Assembly (NCBI RefSeq): GCF_030378165.1
Contig: NZ_CP119766.1
Location: 4,960,001 to 5,024,000, forward strand
Source of the DNA: Flavobacterium panacagri
GTDB lineage: Bacteria > Bacteroidota > Bacteroidia > Flavobacteriales > Flavobacteriaceae
Length of the DNA: 64,000 nt
Direction: 5' to 3'
A program made the position numbers and the translations under genes. The notes beneath the pieces are model-generated. The model was not told the origin of the DNA and did not search any database. It saw nothing but the letters and a program-made list of their open reading frames with translations. Below, piece by piece: positions 33,218 through 41,643 of this stretch (position 1 is the first letter of the stretch; every line of letters begins with the position of its first letter).

Positions 33218-33567
33218 ATTAGAAAATATCTCCATTCATTATTAAATGAATTCAAATCCGTAACTCCATAATTGTTATTCTTAACAGAATTATTCTTGTA
33301 AACTTTAACAAAGTTCTAATGTAAAAATATAAGTTCTCTCCTAGCCCCGATCGAAATGGCATCTTTTTGTGGTGGGGTTCACCACAAAAAATATAATGTA
33401 GAGCGGGACAAATGGTCATAAAAAACCGAAAAAGATCTGCTCCTTAAAAAAAAATACACCAATTAAAAGTTCAATAAAATAAGGTCTTTACAAAGAATTT
33501 TAAAAACACTTATTGTACGATAAGAAAATATTATGATAAAAATATTTCATTATTAGAAAAACCGTCA
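33218..33567. other. Intergenic stretch before tetR
   Basis: Apart from the hairpin at 33364-33390 the region is AT-rich and shows no gene. Its right end leads into the tetR promoter with operator. Confidence 0.4.
33364..33390. terminator. Hairpin, probable terminator
   Basis: TTTTTGTGGTG (33364-33374) pairs perfectly with CACCACAAAAA (33380-33390) over 11 bp. It ends in A rather than T on the plus strand, so it would terminate better on the minus strand or act as a 3' stabiliser. Confidence 0.5.
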
Positions 33568-33600
33568 TACATTTGCCTAACAGTGTTAAACGATTTAATA
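33568..33600 (+). promoter_or_regulatory. tetR promoter with overlapping operator
   Basis: -7 box TACATTTG at 33568-33575, followed at 33578-33588 by the palindrome TAACAGTGTTA and then ATTTAAT at 33592-33598. The operator covers the expected transcription start, a layout that fits autorepression. The same operator recurs four times before the downstream efflux operon. Confidence 0.75.
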
Positions 33601-33610
33601 CTCGAATATA

Positions 33611-34204
33611 ATGGCTAGCAAAGATCGAATTTTAAGACAAAAAGAAGAAACAAGGAACAACATCCTTGGCGCTGCTTATGATATCGTAAAAGAAGAAGGC
33701 TGGAATGGTTTGAGTATGCGTAAAATTGCCGACAGAATCGAATATACTGCTCCTATTATTTATGAATATTTCTCGAATAAAGAAGCAATATTAGAAGAAC
33801 TGACAGGCAAAGGTTTTATCAAACTGACAAAAGAACTGCAAATTGCAATTGATAAGTTTGAGAAACCCGAAGATCAATTAGAAGCCATGTGGATGACTTA
33901 CTGGGACTTCGCTTTTACTAATACTGAAATGTATCAGTTAATGTTTGGTGTTCAAATGACCTGTTGCGCACAGCGATGTTCGGCTCAAGAGGGACCTTAC
34001 AAATTATTCACTCAGGTAATTGCTGAAGTAATGAAAGACAGCAATCCGAGTCAAGATATCATAAAACAAAAGTATTTCACTTTCTTTTCTGTTATTCATG
34101 GCTTAATTGCCATCAACATCATTAACAAAAGTGATATTTTAGAAACAATAAATGCTCAAATTTTGAAAGATGCCATTGGTGGTATCATCAAATCAATACA
34201 ATAA
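33611..34204 (+). CDS. TetR/AcrR-family transcriptional regulator
   Basis: 197 residues. The N-terminal HTH (about 12-60) has RNNILGAAYDIVKEEGWNGL and MRKIADRIEYTAPIIYEYFS, the recognition helix of TetR proteins. The C-terminal ligand domain is of the WHG type and contains a cluster Cys118-Cys119 and Cys123 (TCCAQRCSAQEG), which could sense redox or metals, but this is not known. It is followed by four operator-like sites and an AcrAB-type operon, so it is most likely the repressor of both itself and that operon. Confidence 0.93.
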   Translation: MASKDRILRQKEETRNNILGAAYDIVKEEGWNGLSMRKIADRIEYTAPIIYEYFSNKEAILEELTGKGFIKLTKELQIAIDKFEKPEDQLEAMWMTYWDFAFTNTEMYQLMFGVQMTCCAQRCSAQEGPYKLFTQVIAEVMKDSNPSQDIIKQKYFTFFSVIHGLIAINIINKSDILETINAQILKDAIGGIIKSIQ

Positions 34205-34219
34205 TATTTTTTTCAATTT

Positions 34220-34445
34220 TTACTTAACAGTGTAAAATAATTTAATTTGGATAATGTAAAATCCTTTTTTTTATAACTTCCACTTAACACTGTTAGAAAA
34301 TTTAATAGAGATAATAAAAAACTCTTTTTTTAGACTTTTACTTAACACTGTTAAATATTTTAATACTGATTTAAGAACAGATTGAAAAATGATTAAAGTT
34401 TGGCAGTTTGCGCACATTTACTTAACAATGTTAGATAATTTAATT
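34220..34445 (+). promoter_or_regulatory. Array of four TetR operator-like repeats before the efflux operon
   Basis: Four copies of an inverted repeat lie at 34225-34235 (TAACAGTGTAA), 34285-34295 (TAACACTGTTA), 34343-34353 (TAACACTGTTA) and 34423-34433 (TAACAATGTTA). Each is preceded by a TTTACT- or CCACT-like stretch and followed 4-6 bp later by TTTAAT. The first three form an imperfect ~59-bp tandem repeat. With the tetR promoter copy this makes five. The last copy lies within a longer upstream reading frame, which argues that the adaptor gene really begins at 34524. Confidence 0.8.
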
Positions 34446-34523
34446 CAATTAAATATGAATCCCGAGAATGCCAGAATACCAAAGAATTTTATCCGAGAAA
34501 ATGTTCAACCAATTAAAACCACA

Positions 34524-35672
34524 ATGAAAATGAAAAATGTAATTATAACCAGTTTTATTCTGGCCCTAGTACTAAGCAGCTGTGCTGATAAAAATCAGGC
34601 ACCTACTGCTCCACCTCCGCCGGTTTTACCAGTTTTGGCTATCACAAGTGCCAATACAACAACTGACTCTGAATATCCTGCTGCCATACAAGGAACTGTT
34701 GACGTTGAAATTCGTCCACAGGTAAGCGGTAACCTTGACAGAATTTTTGTTGATGAAGGATCTTACGTAAGCAAAGGACAAACTTTATTTAAAATAAACG
34801 AACGTCCGTATCGTGAGCAGTTAAACAATGCTTTGGCAAGTCTTCACGCAGCTGAAGCGGCTTTAATCAACGCTAATTTAGAAGTTGATAAATTAACGCC
34901 TCTAGTTCAAAACAAAGTAGTTTCTGATTATCAATTGAAAACAGCTAAAGCTTCTCAAAAAATTGCTGCTGCCAATATCGAACAAGCAAAAGCAATGGTA
35001 GGTTCTGCTAAAATTAATTTAGGCTATACCAACGTTACGGCTCCAGTGAGCGGTTACATAGGAAGATTACCTAAAAAACAAGGGAGTTTAGTTTCGGCCT
35101 CTGATGTTGAAGCGTTAACGACTTTATCTGATGTACACGAAGTATTTGCTTATTTCTCTTTAGGTGAAACAGATTTCATTCACTTTAAAGAACAATATGC
35201 TGGAAGTTCATTAGGCGATAAAATCAAAAAATTACCTCCGGTTACTTTGATTTTGGCCGATAACAGCGCTTATCCAAAAACAGGAAAAATCGATATGGTT
35301 GACGGTCAGTTTGATAAAACTACCGGAGCAATCACGATTAGAGCAACTTTCCCTAATGCAAACGGAATTCTACGTTCTGGAAATACAGGAAGAATCCGTT
35401 TAGGATTAAACCACGACGATGCGATTTTAGTACCGCAAGCGGCTACAATCGAAATGCAGGATAAAGTATTTGTTTTCACTGTAGGTAAAGACAACAAAGT
35501 AACTAAAATGCCTATTACAGTTGTAGGTAAAAGCGGAACCAATTATTTAATTAAAGACGGCGTAAAATCTGGTGATCAAATCGTGATGAGCGGTATTGAC
35601 AAACTTCAGGATGGACAAGCGATTCAGCCAGAAAAATCAGCTAAAGTTGCCGAAGTAACTAACAAAAAATAA
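34524..35672 (+). CDS. RND periplasmic adaptor lipoprotein (AcrA/MexA-like)
   Basis: I start at the ATG at 34524 (or 34530), which begins the lipoprotein signal (MKMKNVIITSFILALVLSSC); the reading frame is open back to 34389, but that part crosses an operator repeat and has no signal character. The mature part begins with a Pro-rich linker (APTAPPPPVLPV), then the lipoyl half (VEIRPQVSGNLDRIFVDEGS), a helical hairpin near residues 100-165, the second half (TAPVSGYIGRLPKKQGSLVS) and a beta-barrel. It is the AcrA-type adaptor; the AcrB-like pump gene follows 12 bp later. Confidence 0.94.
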   Translation: MKMKNVIITSFILALVLSSCADKNQAPTAPPPPVLPVLAITSANTTTDSEYPAAIQGTVDVEIRPQVSGNLDRIFVDEGSYVSKGQTLFKINERPYREQLNNALASLHAAEAALINANLEVDKLTPLVQNKVVSDYQLKTAKASQKIAAANIEQAKAMVGSAKINLGYTNVTAPVSGYIGRLPKKQGSLVSASDVEALTTLSDVHEVFAYFSLGETDFIHFKEQYAGSSLGDKIKKLPPVTLILADNSAYPKTGKIDMVDGQFDKTTGAITIRATFPNANGILRSGNTGRIRLGLNHDDAILVPQAATIEMQDKVFVFTVGKDNKVTKMPITVVGKSGTNYLIKDGVKSGDQIVMSGIDKLQDGQAIQPEKSAKVAEVTNKK

Positions 35673-35684
35673 TCAGAAGAAATA

Positions 35685-38600
35685 ATGTTCAAAATATTTA
35701 TACAAAGACCTGTACTGGCAACCGTAATTTCCATTTTATTGGTGATTCTGGGGGTATTGGGTTTAACTAAACTGCCTTTACAACAGTTTCCTGATATTGC
35801 GCCTCCATCGGTTTTGGTAACGGCGGTATATCCGGGAGCCAACGCAGAAACGGTTTTACGTTCTGTGGCACCTTCTATCGAAGAATCTATAAATGGTGTA
35901 GAAAACATGACTTATATGAGTTCTACAGCGAGTAACGACGGTACTTTGGCAATTACAGTTTTCTTTAAACTGGGTACAGATGCCGACCAAGCTGCGGTAA
36001 ACGTACAAAACAGAGTTGCACAGGCAACGAGTCAGCTTCCTGCGGAGGTTGTACAGCAAGGTATTGTTACGGCAAAACAACAAAACAGTTTCATCATGGC
36101 AATTGGTATGTACACCGATGATGAATCAAAATACGATCAGACGTTTGTTGCCAACTATGCACAGATTAATATTATTCCAGAGTTAAAACGTATTCCGGGT
36201 GTAGGTTCTGCCAGTATTTTTGGTGGTGTAAAAGATTACTCTATGCGTGTTTGGTTGAATCCAACACAAATGTCAACTTATAAAGTGACGCCAAGCGAAG
36301 TTATGGGCGCGATTCAGGACAAAAGTTTGGAAGCGGCTCCAGGAAAATTTGGAGAGCGAAGCAAAGAAGTTTTTGAATACGTTATTAAATACAAAGGGAA
36401 ATTAACTAAACCAGAAGATTATGAAAATATTGCTATACGTTCTAATGCAGATGGCTCAGTACTTCGCTTAAAAGATGTAGCTAGAGTTGAACTTGGTGCT
36501 TACTCTTATAACAGTTTAACGCGTTTAAATGGTAAAAAAGGAATTGTAATTGGGGTTATTCAGTTAGCTGGATCGAACTCAAATGATATTCAGATTGCCA
36601 TTAACAAAATGATGGAAAAGGCTTCTAAAGATTTTCCAAAAGGCATAAAACACAATATTTTCTATAGTACAAAAGTATCTCTTGACCAATCTATCGAACA
36701 AGTTGAGCATACATTACTAGAAGCTTTTATACTGGTATTTATTGTGGTATTTATCTTCTTGCAAGATTTTAGATCAACATTAATCCCGGCTATTGCTGTA
36801 CCTGTAGCAATTTTAGGAACGTTCTTCTTCATGCAGTTATTCGGATTTTCGATCAACCTTTTAACGCTTTTCGCATTAATTCTGGCGATTGGTATTGTGG
36901 TCGATGACGCCATTGTGGTAGTCGAAGCGGTGCATGCGAAAATGGAGCATAAACGTTTGTCTCCAAAAATCGCAACCCATGAAGCAATGCACGAAATAAC
37001 GGGTGCTATTATCTCGATTACGCTGGTAATGGCTGCTGTATTCCTGCCGGTTGGTTTTATGGAAGGCTCAACAGGAGTTTTCTATCGTCAGTTTGCCTTT
37101 ACGATGGCGATTGCAATTGTAATTTCGGCAGTAAATGCCTTAACATTAAGTCCAGCGCTTGCGGCATTATTCTTAAAAGATAATCACGGAGCACACGATC
37201 ACGATGCGCCTTATGTGAAAAAAGGATTTAAAGAAAAATTCTTTACCGCTTTCAACAGCAGCTTTGAATCGTTGACAAATCGTTATGTGGGCGGACTTAA
37301 ATTCTTAATCAGAAGAAAATGGTTGAGTTTAGGCGGATTAGCTTTAGTTGTTGTAGCAACTGCTGTAATGGTTAAAACAACTCCTGCAGGGTTTATTCCA
37401 ACAGAAGATCAAGGATTTATTGCGATTGCAGTAAATACACCATCTGGAACATCATTGGACGGAACTCAAAAAGTTATGACCGAAGCGGAGAATACTTTAA
37501 GAGGTTTAGATGCTTCAAGATTCGTAACAGCGATTTCAGGTTTCAACTTATTGACGAATTCTACAAGTCCATCTTCTGCAGTTGTATTCGTATTGCTTAA
37601 ACCAAACGAAGAACGCGGCGAAGTAAAAAACATTGACGAAATCATGAATCAGGTTCGTGGTAAACTGGGCAGTATTTCTGGCGGAAGTTTCTTCGTATTC
37701 AGTTTCCCAACTGTTCCTGGATTTAGTAACGTTGAGGCTTTAGATTTGGTTCTTCAAGATAAAACGGGAGGAAAACTGGACAAATTCAGTGGAATTTCTC
37801 AAAACTTTATCGGCGAATTAATGAAACGTCCAGAAATTGCAGTTGCCTTTACTTCTTTTAAAGCCGATTATCCACAATTGCAATTGGAAGTTAATGATGA
37901 AAAAGCAAATCAACTCGGTGTTAATGTAAAAGACATTTTACAAACCATGCAGGCTTATTTTGGTAGCGCACAAGCATCTGACTTTAACCGTTTTGGTAAA
38001 TATTACCGAGTTGTTGTTCAGGCTGATATCGAAGACCGAGCAGATCCAACAGCAATTGACAGAGTTTTTGTAAAAAACAAAACAGGCGAAATGGTGCCAA
38101 TAAATACTTTAGTAAAACTAACTCGTATTTATGGTTCTGAAACTGCTTCTAGATATAATTTATTTAACTCAATTTCTATTAATGCGATTCCGAAACCAGG
38201 ATTTAGTTCCGGAGATGCCATTAAAGCAATTGAAGAAGTAGCAGCACAACAATTACCTGCAGGTTACGGGTTTGAATTCTCGGGCCAAACTCGTGAGGAG
38301 ATTTCTTCCGGAGGGCAATCGGCTACAATTTTCTTACTGTGTTTGATATTCATTTATTTCCTACTTGCTGCACAGTATGAGAGTTATATCCTTCCTCTAG
38401 CGGTTATTTTATCAATCCCTGCAGGTATTTTTGGAGTATTCGTTGCTATTGGTTTAACTGGAATTGAAAACAACATTTACGTACAAGTTGCTCTTGTCAT
38501 GCTGATCGGATTGCTCGCTAAAAATGCCATCTTAATTGTGGAATTTGCAGTGCAAAAACGAAAATCAGGAATGGCGTTAGTTAAAGCTTCAATCGATGCT

Positions 38601-38849
38601 GCCAAATTACGTTTGCGACCAATTATAATGACGTCTCTTGCCTTTATTGTTGGTTTAGTACCAATGATGAGCGCCAAAGGGCCATCAGCTCAAGGTAACC
38701 ACTCTATTAGTATTGGTGCCGCCGGAGGTATGATTTCAGGAGTAATTCTAGGTTTGTTTATCATTCCTGTTTTATTCATCATCTTCCAACATTTACAAGA
38801 AAAGGTTTCTGGAAAACCAGTTGCCGTAATTCATAACGAAGAAAAATAA
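35685..38849 (+). CDS. RND multidrug efflux pump (HAE1, AcrB/MexB-like)
   Basis: 1054 residues, close to AcrB in length and order: MFKIFIQRPVLATVISILLV opening, LPLQQFPDIAPPSVLVTAVY, TM4 motif GIVVDDAIVVVEA with Asp407-Asp408 at the very positions of the AcrB relay, and a C-terminal block with AKNAILIVEFAVQKRK and RPIIMTSLAFIVGLVPM. It exports drugs, detergents or other amphiphiles using the proton gradient as a trimer with the adaptor and the NodT-type channel encoded next. It is controlled by the adjacent TetR with high likelihood. Confidence 0.96.
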   Translation: MFKIFIQRPVLATVISILLVILGVLGLTKLPLQQFPDIAPPSVLVTAVYPGANAETVLRSVAPSIEESINGVENMTYMSSTASNDGTLAITVFFKLGTDADQAAVNVQNRVAQATSQLPAEVVQQGIVTAKQQNSFIMAIGMYTDDESKYDQTFVANYAQINIIPELKRIPGVGSASIFGGVKDYSMRVWLNPTQMSTYKVTPSEVMGAIQDKSLEAAPGKFGERSKEVFEYVIKYKGKLTKPEDYENIAIRSNADGSVLRLKDVARVELGAYSYNSLTRLNGKKGIVIGVIQLAGSNSNDIQIAINKMMEKASKDFPKGIKHNIFYSTKVSLDQSIEQVEHTLLEAFILVFIVVFIFLQDFRSTLIPAIAVPVAILGTFFFMQLFGFSINLLTLFALILAIGIVVDDAIVVVEAVHAKMEHKRLSPKIATHEAMHEITGAIISITLVMAAVFLPVGFMEGSTGVFYRQFAFTMAIAIVISAVNALTLSPALAALFLKDNHGAHDHDAPYVKKGFKEKFFTAFNSSFESLTNRYVGGLKFLIRRKWLSLGGLALVVVATAVMVKTTPAGFIPTEDQGFIAIAVNTPSGTSLDGTQKVMTEAENTLRGLDASRFVTAISGFNLLTNSTSPSSAVVFVLLKPNEERGEVKNIDEIMNQVRGKLGSISGGSFFVFSFPTVPGFSNVEALDLVLQDKTGGKLDKFSGISQNFIGELMKRPEIAVAFTSFKADYPQLQLEVNDEKANQLGVNVKDILQTMQAYFGSAQASDFNRFGKYYRVVVQADIEDRADPTAIDRVFVKNKTGEMVPINTLVKLTRIYGSETASRYNLFNSISINAIPKPGFSSGDAIKAIEEVAAQQLPAGYGFEFSGQTREEISSGGQSATIFLLCLIFIYFLLAAQYESYILPLAVILSIPAGIFGVFVAIGLTGIENNIYVQVALVMLIGLLAKNAILIVEFAVQKRKSGMALVKASIDAAKLRLRPIIMTSLAFIVGLVPMMSAKGPSAQGNHSISIGAAGGMISGVILGLFIIPVLFIIFQHLQEKVSGKPVAVIHNEEK

Positions 38850-38851
38850 TA

Positions 38852-38965
38852 ATGGAAAACTATATCACAACCATACTTGTTGCCATCATATTTGGCATCG
38901 GATATATATCGTACAGAATCTCAAAAGATCTAGAAACTAGAAAAGATACTTGTACAGAAATTTAA
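38852..38965 (+). CDS. 37-residue single-span membrane protein inside the RND operon
   Basis: An ATG two bases after the pump stop opens a frame of 37 codons: a short acidic N-terminus (MENY), one hydrophobic helix (ITTILVAIIFGIGYISY) and a charged tail (RISKDLETRKDTCTEI). The tight spacing, the plausible transmembrane helix and the clean stop support a real gene. E. coli AcrZ is a 49-residue single-span partner of AcrB; the size and place here are analogous, but no sequence similarity is claimed. It could instead be a chance frame. Confidence 0.55.
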   Translation: MENYITTILVAIIFGIGYISYRISKDLETRKDTCTEI

Positions 38966-38989
38966 CCCTTTGCGTGAAAAAATGTTTTT

Positions 38990-39132
38990 AACACATAGAG
39001 ACATAGTTTTTTTGTCTATGTCTAACAAAAGAGAGCAAAAGAAACAAGTTTCCACACATAGCTAAACTATGTGCATTTAAACAAGTGAAACGCCTTTTTT
39101 AAATCCTCAAAAAACTATGTTTCTATGTGTTT
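38990..39132 (+). repeat. ~140-bp dispersed inverted-terminus repeat, copy 3
   Basis: Starts AACACATAGAGACATAG and ends CTATGTTTCTATGTGTTT. It has the same internal hairpin (CACATAGCTAAACTATGTG) and flanks as copy 2 (10284-10420), in the same orientation. It lies between the pump/small protein genes and the outer-membrane channel gene of the same efflux operon, exactly as copy 2 lies after the first pump gene. Confidence 0.9.
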
Positions 39133-39178
39133 AAAAAACTAAACCCTAAGGATAAAAAAAAATTAATAAAAAGACTAA

Positions 39179-40597
39179 ATGAAAAATCATATAACCAAAA
39201 TCGTGGTCTTCGCCATTCTGATCACGACTTTAATATCCTGTAAAGTTTCGAAGGATATTGAAACTCCAAAAGATGCATTTCCTGAGAATTTCAGGAATGC
39301 ATCAGTTTCGAGTGATACAACCAGTATTGCCGATGTGGAGTGGAAAAATTTCTTTACAGAAAAAGATATTATAAAATTAATCGACAGCGCCGTTGCGAGA
39401 AACAACGACCTTCAGATTGCCGAAAAGAACATTGAAATTGCACAATACAGATTCACTCAATCAAAATGGGGAAATGTACCTCAGGTTAATTTATTTGTAA
39501 ACGCAAGTACAAGCAATCCGTCTGACAATAGTTTTACGGGATTGAACTTAAATCAGGCAATTGGAGCTAAACATATAGACGACTATTCTGCTGGAGCTTC
39601 TCTTTCTTGGGAGGCTGATATTTGGGGAAAGATCAGAAACCAAAAGAAAGGGGCTTACGCGGGATATTTACAATCTGAAGAAGTAAAAAAAGCATTGCAG
39701 ACCAATATCGTTGCCAATGTTTCAAGAGGATATTATAATCTTTTGATGCTGGATGCGCAATTGGATATTGCCAGACAAAATCTTCGTTTAAACGATAGTA
39801 CAACCAATATTATCAAATTAAAATACGATGCTGGTCAGGTAACTACTTTGGCGATTCAACAATCGGAAGCACAGAAATTAAACTCAGCGCAATTGATTCC
39901 GTTATTGGAACAGAATATTTCGATTCAGGAAAATGCTTTGAGTGTTTTGACAGGTTCGTTTCCAAATTCAAAAGAAAGATCAGTTAAGTTAAGCGCACTT
40001 GAAGTAAAACACAATACAGCAATCGGAATTCCCTCTTCATTAGTAAGCAGAAGACCAGACGTAAAAAGTGCCGAATTAGCTCTTAAAGCTGCCAACGCAA
40101 ATGTTGGAATCACAAAAGCCGATTTATATCCGGCTCTAAGAATTACAGCTCAAGGTGGATTAAATTCTTTCGAAACCAGCAATTGGTTCAACATTCCGGC
40201 TTCTTTATTCGGAACTGTTGCGGGAGGTTTAACACAACCGCTTTTGAACAATAAAAGAGTGAGAACACAATATAATATCGCTGTTGCAGAAAGAGAAAAA
40301 GCTGTTTTAGCTTTTAGACAACAAGTTTTGGTTGCTGTAAGCGAAGTTTCAGATGCTTTGGTTAAAGTAGAGAAATTACAACAGCAGGAAACTTTCTTAA
40401 AAGAAAAAGTAAAAACATTACAACAAGCCATTAAAAATGCCAACCTTTTGTTCAAAAACGGTATGGCAGAATATCTTGAGGTTTTAACCGCTCAGGCTAA
40501 TTTATTACAAAGCGAATTGGAACTTGCTGACATCAAAAGACAACAACTTACAGCTAATACAGATTTGTACCGCGCTCTAGGCGGAGGCTGGAAATAA
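39179..40597 (+). CDS. NodT-family efflux outer membrane lipoprotein
   Basis: 472 residues. MKNHITKIVVFAILITTLIS and then Cys gives a lipobox (LISC), as in OprM/NodT channels. Helical OEP repeats follow, with WGNVPQVNLFVNAS, SAGASLSWEADIWGKIRNQK (the typical SYEVDLWG-like motif), the second repeat with SRRPDVKSAELALKAANANV and ITKADLYPALRIT, and the C-terminal LTAQANLLQSELELADIKRQ. It provides the channel of the AcrAB-type system. It is separated from the pump by 213 bp of dispersed repeat, so it may be expressed at a different level. Confidence 0.95.
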   Translation: MKNHITKIVVFAILITTLISCKVSKDIETPKDAFPENFRNASVSSDTTSIADVEWKNFFTEKDIIKLIDSAVARNNDLQIAEKNIEIAQYRFTQSKWGNVPQVNLFVNASTSNPSDNSFTGLNLNQAIGAKHIDDYSAGASLSWEADIWGKIRNQKKGAYAGYLQSEEVKKALQTNIVANVSRGYYNLLMLDAQLDIARQNLRLNDSTTNIIKLKYDAGQVTTLAIQQSEAQKLNSAQLIPLLEQNISIQENALSVLTGSFPNSKERSVKLSALEVKHNTAIGIPSSLVSRRPDVKSAELALKAANANVGITKADLYPALRITAQGGLNSFETSNWFNIPASLFGTVAGGLTQPLLNNKRVRTQYNIAVAEREKAVLAFRQQVLVAVSEVSDALVKVEKLQQQETFLKEKVKTLQQAIKNANLLFKNGMAEYLEVLTAQANLLQSELELADIKRQQLTANTDLYRALGGGWK

Positions 40598-40966
40598 TAC
40601 CTGTTACATTACCCGTTAATTATTTATTTTTTGAGATGAAAACGCTGTGAGACCTTTGAGTTTCATGGCGTTTTTTAGTTTTTTGCCGCGAAGGCGCTAG
40701 GGCGCGAAGTTTTTTTTAAGTCTCTCGCAGATTTTGCTGATTGTGGAGATTTATTCTCAATTTTTTGTCAATTTCGACGAAGGAGAAATCTCCGCGAGAA
40801 ACTCTACAAAGATTGGACTCTCGTTGCGGAGCTACTTGTGAAGATTTCTCCTTCGTCGAAATGACAAAATTGCGGTTATTTCTTTATTTTTGAATAGTAA
40901 ATCTAGTGCCTTAAAAAAATAAAAACTTTGTGCCTTAGCGTCTTCGCGGCAAAACCAAACCAATCT
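40598..40966. repeat. Long nested inverted-repeat region
   Basis: Outer arms TTTTGCCGCGAAG (40681-40693) and CTTCGCGGCAAAA (40942-40954) pair perfectly and extend imperfectly for about 35 bp. Inside, a 21-bp perfect inverted repeat has arms at 40771-40791 and 40842-40862 (ATTTCGACGAAGGAGAAATC and its complement), and a TCCGCGAGA/TCTCG..CGGA pair lies within that. A small GC-poor hairpin precedes them. The right arm reaches to within 13 bp of the next start codon. Confidence 0.85.
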
Positions 40967-41572
40967 ATGACTTTCAATCCAGAAATATACCTCAACAATC
41001 TAAAACAAACCATCGAAAGTTATTACCCACTTTCTGATCAGTCTTGGAAACAGATTGAAAGTACTACACATTTCCAAACGCTTAAAAAAGGAGAAACGCT
41101 ATTACAAAATGGAGAAATTGCTAAAAATCTTCATTTCATTGCGAAAGGTGTTTTAAGAGCTTTTATAACAGATCAGCAGGGAAATTTCTATAACAAAAAC
41201 CTTTTTATGGAAAATTATTTTGCAGGTTCTAAAGTTTCTTTGATGCTCCAAACTCCGTCCAATTTTACAATTGAAGCTTTGGAAGATTCCGTTGTAATCA
41301 ACATCAATTATAAAAAATATATGGAGCTGATTTACCAAAATGACGATCTCAAAAACTTCTATATCGCTCATTTAGAAAAAAATTGGATTATTGATAAGGA
41401 ACAAAGAGAAGTCGCCTTGGTCATGCAAAACGCAACCGAAAGATATATCAACCTTTTGGCGAAACATCCTACTATTGCAGATCGTGTTCCGTTATTGCAT
41501 ATTGCTTCTCATTTAGGAATTACGCCAACACAGTTAAGCCGAATCAGAAAAAGTCTTGAAAAAGATTTGTAA
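40967..41572 (+). CDS. Crp/Fnr-family transcriptional regulator
   Basis: I start at the ATG at 40967; an earlier ATG at 40928 lies inside the repeat arm and adds only low-quality residues. The resulting 201-residue protein has a cyclic-nucleotide-binding-like beta roll (about 25-120: LKKGETLLQNGEIAKNLHFI, AKGVLRAFITDQQGN) without a clear cAMP-binding arginine motif, and a C-terminal HTH with IASHLGITPTQLSRIRKSL. This short form is common in Bacteroidota and often regulates nearby stress genes. The GNAT and DoxX genes downstream are candidates. Confidence 0.9.
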   Translation: MTFNPEIYLNNLKQTIESYYPLSDQSWKQIESTTHFQTLKKGETLLQNGEIAKNLHFIAKGVLRAFITDQQGNFYNKNLFMENYFAGSKVSLMLQTPSNFTIEALEDSVVININYKKYMELIYQNDDLKNFYIAHLEKNWIIDKEQREVALVMQNATERYINLLAKHPTIADRVPLLHIASHLGITPTQLSRIRKSLEKDL

Positions 41573-41643
41573 ATCAACATATGTAAAGGTTTTTCTAAAA
41601 GACCAGAATTATCTTTGCTTTATAATTCAAACTTGTTATTACA

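Noticed and set aside
34389..34523. N-terminal extension of the AcrA-like adaptor
   Set aside because: The frame is open, but it runs through an operator repeat and would place the lipoprotein signal 45 residues inside the protein; the start at 34524 is far more likely.
38852..38965. FeoB-associated Cys-rich membrane protein
   Set aside because: Size and single helix are similar, but there is only one Cys and no feoB gene nearby.
40928..40966. Earlier start of the Crp-family gene
   Set aside because: The codons lie in the arm of a palindromic repeat and add no family-like residues.
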